This document shows positions 1 to 8,600 of a stretch of DNA of 64,000 nucleotides, one piece after another (the first letter of the stretch is position 1; the number at the start of each line of letters is the position of its first letter). The notes beneath the pieces are model-generated. The model saw nothing but the letters and a program-made list of their open reading frames with translations, ran no database searches and had not been told where the DNA came from. This stretch comes from Prauserella flavalba (GTDB taxonomy: Bacteria > Actinomycetota > Actinomycetes > Mycobacteriales > Pseudonocardiaceae): the NCBI RefSeq assembly GCF_003202235.1, contig NZ_MASU01000011.1, forward strand, positions 1 through 64,000, written 5' to 3'. Position numbers and translations under genes: made by a program.

Positions 1-3
1 TAG

Positions 4-1353
4 TACTGCAACGGCAGTTGGCGGTGTTGTGGTAGATCATCCCGGTGGTGGTCGATGTGGTGATGGATCAGCTGGACCGGGTGCACGAGCGGATCGCGGG
101 CCGGTTCGGACGGTCTGAACCGCGGAATCGGGCTAGGGAGTACGTATCGGGCCTGGTCGCAGGGTTGGAGCGGAAGAACGGCTGGACGCTGGCCGAGCAG
201 GCCGGGGAGGTGTCCCCGGATGGGATGCAGCGGCTGCTGCGCTGGGCGGACTGGGACATCGACGGGGTCCGGGACGACGTTCGCGACTATGTCATCGAGC
301 ACCTCGGCGAGCCCGGTGGCGTGCTGATCGTGGACGACACCGGGTTCCTGAAGAAGGGCACGCGCTCGGCCGGGGTGCAGCGGCAGTACTCGGGAACAGC
401 CGGTCGGATCGAGAACTGCCAGATCGGCACGTTTCTTGCCTATGCCTCGTCTCGTGGGCATGCGCTGATCGACCGGGAGCTGTATCTGCCCGAGCCGTGG
501 ATCGCCGACCAGGACCGGTGCCGGCGGGCAGCGATCCCGGAGGGCACCGAGTTCGAGACCAAGCCGCGTCAAGCCATGGCGATGCTGGCGCGGGCGTTCG
601 CCGCGAAGGTGCCGTTCGCGTGGATCACTGCTGATGAGGCGTATGGGCAGGTCAAGTACCTGCGGTTGTGGCTGGAAGCCCACGATGCCGCGCACGTGCT
701 GGCCACCAAGGTCAACGACACCCTGGTCACCACCGGCGGTGGCGAGGCCCGAGCCGATGAGCTGATCGCGGAGTTGCCCGCTCGGGCGTGGCGGCGGTTG
801 TCGGTCGGGGCCGGGGCACACGGGCCACGAGAGTATGACTGGGCGCGGGTGCCGATCCGGATCGGCTGGCAGGCCGGGCGCGGGCACTGGCTGCTCGCCC
901 GCCGCTCGCTCTCGGACCCGACCGAGATCGCCTACTACGTCTGCTACGGACCCCGCCGCTCCACCCTGCTGGATCTGGCCTGGATCGCCGGAGCTCGCTG
1001 GCGGATCGAGGAGTGCTTCCAGCAAGCCAAGAACGAAGCTGGACTCGATCAATATCAGGTCCGGTCCTGGCGAGCGTGGTATGCCCACATCACCCTGTCG
1101 ATGCTCGCCCACGCCTGGCTCGCCGTCTCCCGATCCCTCGCCACAAAAGGGGAGCTGACGTCGCTGAGCCGGGCATGATCGGGTTCACGCTACCGGAGAT
1201 CCGGCGCCTGCTCACCAAGTTGGTCTTGCGTGTCACCGACACCGCTCACCACGTCTGGGCCTGGTCCCGCTGGCGCCGCCGACGACAACACCAAGCCCGG
1301 CTCAGCCACTACAAACGCCGCGGCCACCCACTCACCTAACTGCCGTTGCAGTA
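4..1353 (+). mobile_element. IS701-family insertion sequence, complete ends
   Basis: The element is bounded by 16-bp perfect terminal inverted repeats, TACTGCAACGGCAGTT at 4-19 and its reverse complement at 1338-1353. The right end is followed by TTAG at 1354-1357 and the left end is preceded by TAG at 1-3. This fits the 4-bp YTAR target duplication known for IS701 elements, with the first base of the left copy lying outside the window. One transposase region fills the interior, and its final stop codon overlaps the right inverted repeat. Both ends look intact, so the copy could be mobile if the split transposase frame is expressed. Confidence 0.9.
45..1339 (+). CDS. IS701-family DDE transposase, split by a -1 frame change
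   Basis: The first frame (GTG 45, or ATG 63) encodes about 377 residues of an IS701-type transposase. Landmarks are VDDTGFLKKG near residue 97, the ITADEAYG acidic block near 194, and a late WRIEECFQQAK motif carrying the expected glutamate. That frame stops at 1176-1178. The usual family C-terminus (FTLPEIRRLL...WSRWRRRRQHQARLSHYKRRGH) continues in the -1 frame to the stop at 1337-1339. Joining the frames at the A AAA GGG run (1145-1151) would restore a protein of about 430 residues, close to family length. The change is either a disabling single-base mutation, a sequencing error, or programmed -1 frameshifting; the sequence alone cannot decide. No convincing Shine-Dalgarno precedes either start. 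Confidence 0.85.
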
Positions 1354-1519
1354 TTAGGCCGCGTCTGACAATCCCGTCGCCGGCTGCGCGGGCACCCGCG
1401 CCCGGGGCATGCGTTGGAGGAAGGCCCGAGTACGACCCGGTACGAGGGCTTCCCTCCGCCTTACGAGCCACCACGCTGATCCACGCTCGCACGGCAGAGG
1501 ATTGTCAGACACGACCTAG
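1354..1519. repeat. MITE-like palindromic element between TTAG and CTAG
   Basis: A 158-bp non-coding block (1358-1515) is framed by TTAG (1354-1357) and CTAG (1516-1519). Its ends are 17-bp inverted repeats matching at 15 positions, reading inward G(C/T)CG(C/T)GTCTGACAATCC. The interior has further internal symmetry around 1420-1460 and no credible reading frame. Terminal repeats, small size and CTAG-like target are what is expected of a miniature element mobilised by an IS5/IS112-like transposase; that assignment is inference. The element lies directly against the IS701 copy and the right CTAG provides the map stop codon. Confidence 0.7.
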
Positions 1520-2319
1520 CCGTCTGTTGTGGAGGGACGCGCGGCGGACTCCGCTTCCCGCCGCGTGAGCACCAAGGGGCCGTCCTCGGTGATGGCGACC
1601 GTGTGCTCGGAGTGGGCCGTGCGTGAGCCGTCGGCCGACCGGATGGTCCAGCCGTCGGGGTCGTAGACGATCCGGTCGGTCGTGCGGGCGAACCAGGGTT
1701 CGAGCGCGAGCGTGAGCCCCGGCCGGAGCTTCAGGCCGCGGCCTGCCTTGCCCTTGTTGGGGACGTGGAGGTCCTCGTGCATGGTGCGGCCGATGGCGTG
1801 CCCGCCGAACTCGGTGTTCACCGGATAGCCGTGGTCGCGGGCCACCGCCCAGATCGCCGCGGAGATGTCACCGAGGCGGTTGCCGGGGCGCGCCACCTCG
1901 ATCGCCGCCTCCAGGGCTTCCTCGGTGGCGCGGATGAGCCGCAGGTCCTCCTCGGCGGCGGTCCCGACGACGATCGTGCGCGCCGAGTCGGCGACCCAGC
2001 CGTCGATGCTCACCGCGAGGTCCGCGCTGAGCACGTCACCGTCGCGCAGTGTGTAGTCGTGGGGCAGGCCGTGCAGGACGGCGTCGTTGACGGAAAGGCA
2101 GATGACGTTGCGGAACGGGCCCTTGCCGAAGGACGGCGCGTAGTCCCAGTAGCACGACTCCGCGCCGCGTCGTTTGATCATGCCGCGCACGTGGTGCTCG
2201 AGGTCGAGGAGGTTGACGCCGACGTCGGCGCGCCTGCCGACCTCGGAGAGGACCTCGGCGACGAAGCGCCCTGCCACGTGCATGCGTTCGATTTCCGCGG
2301 GCGTCTTCAGTTCGATCAC
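1516..2319 (-). CDS. map: type I methionine aminopeptidase
   Basis: Removes the initiator methionine from nascent cytosolic proteins. The 267-residue protein has the pita-bread fold signature: H83 in VLHGLP, metal ligands D100 and D111 (spaced 11 as in E. coli D97/D108), H174 in GGHAIG, E207 in LALEPW and E238 in HSEHT. It starts at a GTG preceded by GAGG with 5-nt spacing. The last 15 or so residues (TRREAESAARPSTTDG) extend past the conserved core and end at a TAG inside the CTAG that borders the MITE-like element, so the tail may have been altered by that insertion. A stand-alone gene with paired operator palindromes upstream; actinomycetes often carry several map paralogues. Confidence 0.93.
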   Translation of the reverse strand: MIELKTPAEIERMHVAGRFVAEVLSEVGRRADVGVNLLDLEHHVRGMIKRRGAESCYWDYAPSFGKGPFRNVICLSVNDAVLHGLPHDYTLRDGDVLSADLAVSIDGWVADSARTIVVGTAAEEDLRLIRATEEALEAAIEVARPGNRLGDISAAIWAVARDHGYPVNTEFGGHAIGRTMHEDLHVPNKGKAGRGLKLRPGLTLALEPWFARTTDRIVYDPDGWTIRSADGSRTAHSEHTVAITEDGPLVLTRREAESAARPSTTDG

Positions 2320-2343
2320 GGATACCTCGCGTCACAGGGTGTC

Positions 2344-2390
2344 GGTATTACTATACCGGCACACTAGCACCTGTTGGTATAGTAATACCA
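2344..2390. promoter_or_regulatory. paired 14-bp operator palindromes upstream of map
   Basis: GGTATTACTATACC at 2344-2357 and its inverse GGTATAGTAATACC at 2376-2389 are each internally palindromic (GGTAT/ATACC arms). Their centres are 32 bp apart, about three helical turns. On the minus strand a possible -10 (TAGTGT, complement of 2361-2366) lies between them. This arrangement suggests repression of map by a dimeric regulator; the AT-rich core resembles GntR-type sites. No GntR gene is visible nearby. Confidence 0.6.
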
Positions 2391-2540
2391 GTCGGCTGTC
2401 TCGCTGAGGCGCTCCGCCCTCCGCCGCGGGCGCTCGATTACAGCCCCGCCACGATCTTGGTCCGTTCGTGGAGTCCGTGGTTCTCGTTGCCGGGACTCGG
2501 CTACGGTCATGCGGGTGCTGGAACTGGGTGGAGGAACGCG

Positions 2541-3962
2541 ATGACGAGCACCGTGACCCCTCGCGGTCCGGGTGTGCCCGCACCCCCTGCGCAGCCCGTG
2601 CCCCCGGTGCCCCCGGAGGAGCCGCGTGGTGCGCGCTCGGGGCTCGCCTGGCTGCTCGAACTGCCGGGCAACGCGGTCCGCGGCATCACCCGCTCTGCCG
2701 CGACCACCCCCGGCAGGCTCTCGCTCATCGCGACCGGACTCATCGTGCTGGCCCTGCTCACGGGCGTGATCGGCACGGTGTCCGTGCAGAACCGCGCGAA
2801 CACGATCGACGATCTGATCCACCACAGGGAGCCGCTCGCGGCGTCCGCGCAGGAGGTCTACCGGTCGCTGTCCGACGCCGACGCCACGGCGGCGAGCGCG
2901 TTCCTCTCCACCGGCTCGGAGCCGCCCGAGCTGCGGGAGCGCTACGCACTGGACATCGCCAAGGCGGGCGCGGCGCTCGCGAGGGCGGCGTCGGACTCTG
3001 GCGGGGTCGCCGAGGCGGCGAGGCAGGTCGAGATCCTCAGCCAGCAGCTGCCGGTCTACACCGGGCTGGTCGAGACCGCGCGTGCCAACAACCGGCAGGG
3101 CTTCCCCGCAGGCGCGGCGTACCTGCGGGAGGCGTCCGAGCTGATGCGGGCGAAGATCCTGCCGGCCGCGCAGGAACTGTACGAGATCGACACCGACCGG
3201 CTCGCCGAGGAGCAGGACGACGCCACCGGCGTCCCGTGGCTCACCGCCCTGCTCGTGCTCGGCCTGCTCGGCGCGCTCATCGGCACGCAGATCCACCTCA
3301 AGCGCAAGACCAACCGCGTCTTCAACGTCGGCCTCGTGGTGGCCACGGTCGCCGTGGGCATCGCGATCCTGTGGAGCGCCGCGGCGCTCACCGTGCAGAG
3401 CGTCCTCGTCAGCAGCGGCGGCAGCGACGGCACCGAACAGTCCGATCTGCTCGTGCGCGCCAGGATCGCCGCGCTGCAGGCCCGCGCGGACGAGACGCTG
3501 ACGCTCGTCGCGCGCGGCGGTGGCGAGTCGTACCAGGAGGAGTACACGCAGCTGATGGGGCGGCTCGTGGGTGAGGACGGCAACGGCGGCCTGCTCGGCG
3601 AGGCGGCGGACCGTTCGGAGGGCCTGCCCTCGGCTGGGCACGTCGACTCGGCCATCACGCACGCGACCGCGTGGCGCGAGGCCCACGCCGAGCTGCGCGA
3701 ACTGGACGGCTCCGGCAACTACGACGGCGCGGTGCAGATGGCGATCGACGGCTCGCAGGACCGCACCGCGGCCGCCGCGTTCAACCGCCTCGACCAGGAG
3801 CTGGCCGCCGCGATCGAATCGGGGCGGCAGTCCTTCCTCGACGACACGACCAACGCCTCGCGCGCGCTGGTGCTGCTGGCGCCGGGCTTCGCGGTTCTCG
3901 CCGTGATCGCCGCGCTGGGTATCACGCTGGGCATCCGGGAAAGGCTGCGGGAGTACCGCTGA
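2541..3962 (+). CDS. glnX: GlnX-like membrane protein of the pknG operon
   Basis: Integral membrane protein of 473 residues. It has a Pro-rich cytoplasmic N-terminus, a transmembrane helix near residues 62-82, a helical extracytoplasmic segment, two central helices near 230-285, a second extracytoplasmic helical segment and a last helix near 443-466. Position and architecture match mycobacterial GlnX, which with lipoprotein GlnH transmits amino-acid (Asp/Glu) availability to kinase PknG. The ATG at 2541 is chosen because GGAGG lies 7 nt upstream; an in-frame GTG at 2457 lacks this. The TGA overlaps the next ATG by one base (TGATG), so translation is coupled. Confidence 0.85.
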   Translation: MTSTVTPRGPGVPAPPAQPVPPVPPEEPRGARSGLAWLLELPGNAVRGITRSAATTPGRLSLIATGLIVLALLTGVIGTVSVQNRANTIDDLIHHREPLAASAQEVYRSLSDADATAASAFLSTGSEPPELRERYALDIAKAGAALARAASDSGGVAEAARQVEILSQQLPVYTGLVETARANNRQGFPAGAAYLREASELMRAKILPAAQELYEIDTDRLAEEQDDATGVPWLTALLVLGLLGALIGTQIHLKRKTNRVFNVGLVVATVAVGIAILWSAAALTVQSVLVSSGGSDGTEQSDLLVRARIAALQARADETLTLVARGGGESYQEEYTQLMGRLVGEDGNGGLLGEAADRSEGLPSAGHVDSAITHATAWREAHAELRELDGSGNYDGAVQMAIDGSQDRTAAAAFNRLDQELAAAIESGRQSFLDDTTNASRALVLLAPGFAVLAVIAALGITLGIRERLREYR

Positions 3963-4921
3963 TGACACCTACGAAACGACTTGGCGTCGCGCTGTCGGCG
4001 CTCGCGCTGCTGATCGCGGGCTGCGGGTCGCCGGGTGCGCCCGTGGATCCGGCTCCCGTCGGTTCCGTCGAGCGGCCCCAGCCCGCCAACGCCGCCGTGG
4101 AGAACGACGTCGAGGGCGGGGGCGCAGGCGACACCAGCTGCGACCCGACCGCGAGCCTCCCGCCGAACGGGGCCATCGAGTCCGGGTCCACGATGGACGA
4201 GATCCGCGATCGCGGCTACCTCAGCGTCGGCGTCGACCAGAACACCTTCCTCTTCGGCTTCCGCAACCCCACCACGGGCGCGCTGGAGGGCTTCGACATC
4301 GACATCGCCAGGGAGGTCGCGCGCGAGATCTTCGGCGACCCCAACGCCGTGCAGTTCCGGGCGATCACCTCGGCCCAGCGCATTCCCGCGCTGCAGAACG
4401 GCGACGTCGACATCGTCGTGCGCACGTTCTCGATCACGTGCGAGCGACTCGAGGACATCTCCTTCTCCACCGTGTACTACATCGCCGGGCAGAAAGTGCT
4501 CGTCGACAAACACTCCACCGTGAAGGGCATCCAGGACCTCGGCGGCAAGCGCGTGTGCGCCGCCAAGGAGTCCACGTCGCTGAAGAACATCGCCGCGGCC
4601 GACCCGAAGCCGGTCCCGGTGTCGGTGGACGACTGGTCCGACTGCCTGGTGATGTTGCAGCAGGGCCAGGTCGAGGCGGTGTCCACGGACGACACCATTC
4701 TCGCCGGGATGGCCGAGCAGGACCCCACGGTCAAGATCGTCGGCGAGCGCTTCACCGACGAGCTCTACGGCATCGGCGTGCCGAAGGAGAACGAGGACAT
4801 GGTCCGCTTCGTCAACGCCGTGCTGGAGCGGGTGCGCGGCGGCGCGTGGCAGCAGAGCTACAACAGGTGGCTGCTGGAACGCCTCGGCCCCGCAGGCCCG
4901 CCCGCCCCCAACTATCAGTGA
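3962..4921 (+). CDS. glnH: GlnH-like amino-acid-binding lipoprotein
   Basis: Extracytoplasmic solute-binding protein of family 3, 319 residues. A short signal peptide ends in lipobox LIAGC with the lipidated cysteine at residue 21. The binding fold begins near residue 80 (RGYLSVGVDQNTFLFGF) and includes GFDIDIAREVA and the IVVRTFSITCERLEDISFS hinge region. In mycobacteria GlnH binds aspartate/glutamate and signals through GlnX to PknG rather than feeding an ABC transporter. No permease gene is present here, which fits that sensory role. It overlaps glnX by one base and lies 21 bp before pknG. Confidence 0.88.
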   Translation: MTPTKRLGVALSALALLIAGCGSPGAPVDPAPVGSVERPQPANAAVENDVEGGGAGDTSCDPTASLPPNGAIESGSTMDEIRDRGYLSVGVDQNTFLFGFRNPTTGALEGFDIDIAREVAREIFGDPNAVQFRAITSAQRIPALQNGDVDIVVRTFSITCERLEDISFSTVYYIAGQKVLVDKHSTVKGIQDLGGKRVCAAKESTSLKNIAAADPKPVPVSVDDWSDCLVMLQQGQVEAVSTDDTILAGMAEQDPTVKIVGERFTDELYGIGVPKENEDMVRFVNAVLERVRGGAWQQSYNRWLLERLGPAGPPAPNYQ

Positions 4922-4942
4922 CAGCTCCCGGAGGTAGCAGCA

Positions 4943-7450
4943 GTGTCGGATGAGCCACGCCGTCCTCGGCACGCCGCGCCGGACGACGAGCCGGAGAGCA
5001 GCGGCTGGACGCAGCCACCGGAGGTCCTCACCGGCTCGCAGCCGTCCCCGGCCGAGCCGCCCGCGCGGCCCGCGGCGCCACCGCCCGTGCCGGTCGCGCC
5101 GAACACGCAGGTCATGACTCCGCACTGGCAGGGCAACAGCGAGCCGCAGCCCACGAGCGTGCTCGCGGCGCCCGCGCCCGCGACGGAGAGCATCACGCCA
5201 CCCGCGCCGCCGCCGGAGCCGTCCGGACCGGGCACGCTACCCGACCCCGGCACGGAGAGCGTCCTGCCGCCGAGCACCAGCGGCGGCATCGTCCCCGGAA
5301 CCGGTGCGGGCACGGGCCCCGGCACCGGATCGGGCGCGTTCCCCGGCACGTCCCGTCGCACGGGCTCGCGCACGGCCCGCCGCGGCAGGCTCGGCGCGGG
5401 CCTGGTCGAGGTGCCGCAGGTGCCCTACCGCGACCCGGCGTCGGCGGTGCTGACGAACCCGATGGTCTCCGAGGAGAAGCGGTTCTGCGGCAACTGCGGC
5501 GCCAAGGTCGGCCGCGGCCGCGACGGCGAGCCCGGCAACCCACAGGGCGTGTGCGAGAAATGCGGCACGCGGTTCTCGTTCGTGCCGAAGCTCCAGCCGC
5601 ACGAGCTGGTCGGCGGGCAGTACGAGGTACTCGGCGCGCTCGCCTACGGCGGGCTCGGCTGGATCTACCTCGCGCAGGACCATAACGTCAACGACCGGTG
5701 GGTCGTCCTCAAAGGACTGATCGACACCGGGGACGCCACCGCGATGGCGGCCGCCGTCAACGAGACCCGCTTCCTCGCCGAGGTCGAGCACGCCAACATC
5801 GTCCGCATCTACAACTTCGTGCAGCACCCCGATCCCGACACGGGCACGTCCGTCGGCTACATCGTGATGGAGTACGTCGGAGGGCAGTCGCTGCGGCAGC
5901 TCGCACTCGCCCACCACCGGGAGACCGGGCGGGCCGAGCCGCTGCCGATCGGGCAGGTGATCGCCTACGGGCTGGAGATCCTGCCCGCGCTGGGCTACCT
6001 GCACTCGCAGGGCCTGCTCTACTGCGACCTCAAGCCCGACAACGTGATCCAGACCCACGAGCAGCTGAAGCTCATCGACCTCGGTGCCGTGCGCCGCATG
6101 GACGACTATTCGAGCCCGCTGTTCTTCACCACCGGTTACAGCGCCCCCGAGCTGCCGACGCGCGGCGCGTCGGTGGCCTCCGACCTGTTCACGGTCGGCC
6201 GGACGCTCGCGGTGCTGAGCTTCGAGTTCACGGGCTACACCACGAAGTACAAGACGACCCTGCCGAGCCAGGACGACGTCCCGTTGTTCAAGCTGTTCGG
6301 CTCCTACTACCGGTTCCTGCGCCGCGCGACGCACGCGGACCCGGACCGCCGGTTCGTCTCCGCCGAGGACATGGCCGACCAGCTCACCGGCGTGCTGCGC
6401 GAGATCATGTCGCTGGGCACCCGCAAGCAGCGGCCCGCACCGTCCAATGTGTATGGTCCGGAGACCAACACGTTCGGCGTCGACATGGTGGTGCCCGAGC
6501 CGGGACAGAGCGTGCCGCTGCCCGACCCCGCCGAGGTGGTCGCCGGGCTGCCGATCCCGCAGGTGCACACCGACGACGCCGGTGCGGGCGTGCTCGCCAC
6601 CACGGCGTCGGCCGACCCGAGGACGGCCATCGAGGCGCTCGCGGGCGCGCCCCGGGAGTCGATCGAGGTGCGGCTGCGCATCGTGCGCGCCCGCATCGAG
6701 CTCGGCGAGCTGGCCGAGGCGAACCGGCAGCTGCAGGCCGCGCAGTACCTCGCGATCAAGGCCGGGTACCCGCACGACTGGCGCATCGACTGGTACCGGG
6801 GGCTCATCGAGCTCGCGGGCGGCAGGCCCCGCGTCGCGCACGTGGCGTTCGACTCGGTGTACGACGAGCTGCCCGGCGAGATCGCGCCGAAGCTCGCGAT
6901 GGCGTTCAGCGCGGAGAGCGTGGGCGACTACTTCAACGCCTCCCGGCTCTACGAGCTGGTGTGGCGCACCGACCGCTCCTACGTGAGCGCCGCGTTCGGG
7001 CTCGCGAGGGTGTACCTCGCGCAGGGGGCCCGCGCGAGCGCGATCGAGGTGCTGGAGTCGGTGCCGTCGTCGTCGACGCACCACGTCGCCGCACAGGTCG
7101 CCGCCATCAAGATCAAGACGAGGATCACGGGCGGCGGCGCGCAGGACACGAGGGAACGCGACATCGTCGACGCGGGCGCCAGGCTGGAGCGTCTCGCGCT
7201 CGACGCCGAGCGCCGCACGAGGCTGTCGGCCGAGGTGCTGGAGGCCGCCTTCCACTGGGTCTCCTCCGGCGGCTCCGGCAACGGGCGGGCGCAGGGCGCG
7301 AAGGTGCTCGGCTGCGACCTCTCCGAGCGGGAGCTGCGGTTCGGCCTCGAACGCTGCTACCGCGCGCTGGCGAGGCTGGCGGGCAGCGCGGAGCAGCGGA
7401 TCGAGCTGGTCGACAAGGCCAACGCGATCCGCCCCCGCACGCTCACTTAG
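4943..7450 (+). CDS. pknG: Ser/Thr protein kinase PknG
   Basis: Soluble eukaryotic-type kinase of 835 residues, longer than the roughly 750-residue M. tuberculosis protein because of an Ala/Pro/Gly-rich N-terminus of about 150 residues. Next comes a rubredoxin-like module with C182/C185 (CGNC) and C204/C207 (CEKC). The kinase domain has the ATP-site lysine K257 (VVLKG), catalytic D362 in YCDLKPDN and D379 in DLG (variant of DFG). A TPR-like helical C-terminus follows from about residue 560. PknG phosphorylates the FHA protein GarA/OdhI to tune 2-oxoglutarate and glutamate metabolism in relatives. Last gene of the operon; its end overlaps the convergent gene by 8 bp. Confidence 0.95.
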   Translation: MSDEPRRPRHAAPDDEPESSGWTQPPEVLTGSQPSPAEPPARPAAPPPVPVAPNTQVMTPHWQGNSEPQPTSVLAAPAPATESITPPAPPPEPSGPGTLPDPGTESVLPPSTSGGIVPGTGAGTGPGTGSGAFPGTSRRTGSRTARRGRLGAGLVEVPQVPYRDPASAVLTNPMVSEEKRFCGNCGAKVGRGRDGEPGNPQGVCEKCGTRFSFVPKLQPHELVGGQYEVLGALAYGGLGWIYLAQDHNVNDRWVVLKGLIDTGDATAMAAAVNETRFLAEVEHANIVRIYNFVQHPDPDTGTSVGYIVMEYVGGQSLRQLALAHHRETGRAEPLPIGQVIAYGLEILPALGYLHSQGLLYCDLKPDNVIQTHEQLKLIDLGAVRRMDDYSSPLFFTTGYSAPELPTRGASVASDLFTVGRTLAVLSFEFTGYTTKYKTTLPSQDDVPLFKLFGSYYRFLRRATHADPDRRFVSAEDMADQLTGVLREIMSLGTRKQRPAPSNVYGPETNTFGVDMVVPEPGQSVPLPDPAEVVAGLPIPQVHTDDAGAGVLATTASADPRTAIEALAGAPRESIEVRLRIVRARIELGELAEANRQLQAAQYLAIKAGYPHDWRIDWYRGLIELAGGRPRVAHVAFDSVYDELPGEIAPKLAMAFSAESVGDYFNASRLYELVWRTDRSYVSAAFGLARVYLAQGARASAIEVLESVPSSSTHHVAAQVAAIKIKTRITGGGAQDTRERDIVDAGARLERLALDAERRTRLSAEVLEAAFHWVSSGGSGNGRAQGAKVLGCDLSERELRFGLERCYRALARLAGSAEQRIELVDKANAIRPRTLT

Positions 7451-8600
7451 TGAGCTCCACGATCGTGATGTCGGGCGGAGCGCCGACCCGCACCGGCGGG
7501 CCCCAGAAGCCTGCGCCGCGCGTGACGTACATCTTCGTGTCGCCGAACGTGTAGGACCCGGCGACGGCGCCCTGCTGGAGGCTCACCGCGAGCTCGAACG
7601 GCGACAGCTGCCCGCCGTGGGTGTGCCCGGCGAGCATCAGGTCCACGTCGTGGTCGACGGCGCCCGGCACGTCGCGCGGCTGGTGCGCGAGCATCACCAC
7701 GGCACGGTCGGGGTCCCTGCCCTCCACGGCACGGGCGACGTCGCCGGGATCCTGCCACTGGTAGCCGGTGTGGTCGTTGATGCCGGCCAGCTGGAACACC
7801 CCGCCGTTGTGCTCGATGTCGACGTGCTCGTTGCGCAGCGGCCGTACGCCCAGCGACGGCAGGTGGTCCACCCACTGGCGATAGCCCGAGTAGTACTCGT
7901 GGTTGCCGGTCACGTAGAACGTGCCGTGCGTGCTCCGCAGGTCCGCAAGCGGAGCCGCGGCCTCCGCGAGGTGCTCCACGTCGCCGTCCACGAGGTCGCC
8001 CGCGATGGCGACCAGGTCGGGACGCTCGGCGTTGATCAGCTCCACGATCCGCTCGGTGAACGAGCGGCCGACGATCGGCCCGAGGTGCACGTCGCTGATC
8101 AGCGCGATGCGGCAGCCCGCCGCGCGCGGGTCGAGCCTGCGCAGCGAGATCGGCACCCGCGTCACCGTCGGCGCTCCCGTCGCGACCGTGACGCCATAGC
8201 CGACGAAGCCCGTGGCCACCACGCCAGCCACCGCCGCGCTGCCCCTGGCCAGCACCACGCGCCTGCTGACGCCCTTCGGCCCGTCGGTCTCCGGTTGCGG
8301 CTCCCCACGCACCCAGCGGCGCAGGAACAGCCGGGGGATCTCCAGCACCAGCAGTGCCAGCAGCAGGTAGAAGAACAGTGCCAGCCACAGGTAGCCGGGC
8401 CAGGCGAACCACTGCGCGATCGCCGGGTCGATGGTCGTGCCCAGCGTGAGCGCGGCGACCATCAGCAGCATCAGCATCACGAGCGCCGCCGTGCCGATGC
8501 GGCGGGCGCGCGTGCCGCGGCCGGTGGTGTCGGCCACCAGACGCTTCCACAGATACAGGTGTACGACGGCGAGCAGGGCGCTCGCCACGAGGATGAACAT
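7443..8600 (-). CDS. membrane-anchored metallophosphoesterase
   Basis: A 385-residue protein with about four transmembrane segments in the first 110 residues and a calcineurin-like phosphoesterase domain behind them. Metal-site motifs appear in order: DVHLG, GDLVDGD, GNHEYY, HQPRD and GHTHGGQ. This matches the YkuE/YaeI-like family, some members of which act on lipid A-type or UDP-linked substrates; the substrate here is unknown. The start is the ATG at 8600 that overlaps the stop of the thioesterase gene (TGATG), in preference to an ATG six codons upstream. The two genes form an operon. Confidence 0.85.
   Translation of the reverse strand: MFILVASALLAVVHLYLWKRLVADTTGRGTRARRIGTAALVMLMLLMVAALTLGTTIDPAIAQWFAWPGYLWLALFFYLLLALLVLEIPRLFLRRWVRGEPQPETDGPKGVSRRVVLARGSAAVAGVVATGFVGYGVTVATGAPTVTRVPISLRRLDPRAAGCRIALISDVHLGPIVGRSFTERIVELINAERPDLVAIAGDLVDGDVEHLAEAAAPLADLRSTHGTFYVTGNHEYYSGYRQWVDHLPSLGVRPLRNEHVDIEHNGGVFQLAGINDHTGYQWQDPGDVARAVEGRDPDRAVVMLAHQPRDVPGAVDHDVDLMLAGHTHGGQLSPFELAVSLQQGAVAGSYTFGDTKMYVTRGAGFWGPPVRVGAPPDITIVELTK

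Noticed and set aside
1190-1492. Minus-strand 100-residue gene over the IS end and MITE
   Set aside because: It spans the element boundary and has no family resemblance; shadow of the transposase end.
2364-3968. Minus-strand frame of 534 residues opposite glnX
   Set aside because: Antisense of a real gene with good start and family match; composition is typical of GC-rich shadow frames.
5237-7255. Minus-strand frame of 672 residues opposite pknG
   Set aside because: No recognisable domain, Arg/His-rich, and fully covered by a confirmed kinase gene.
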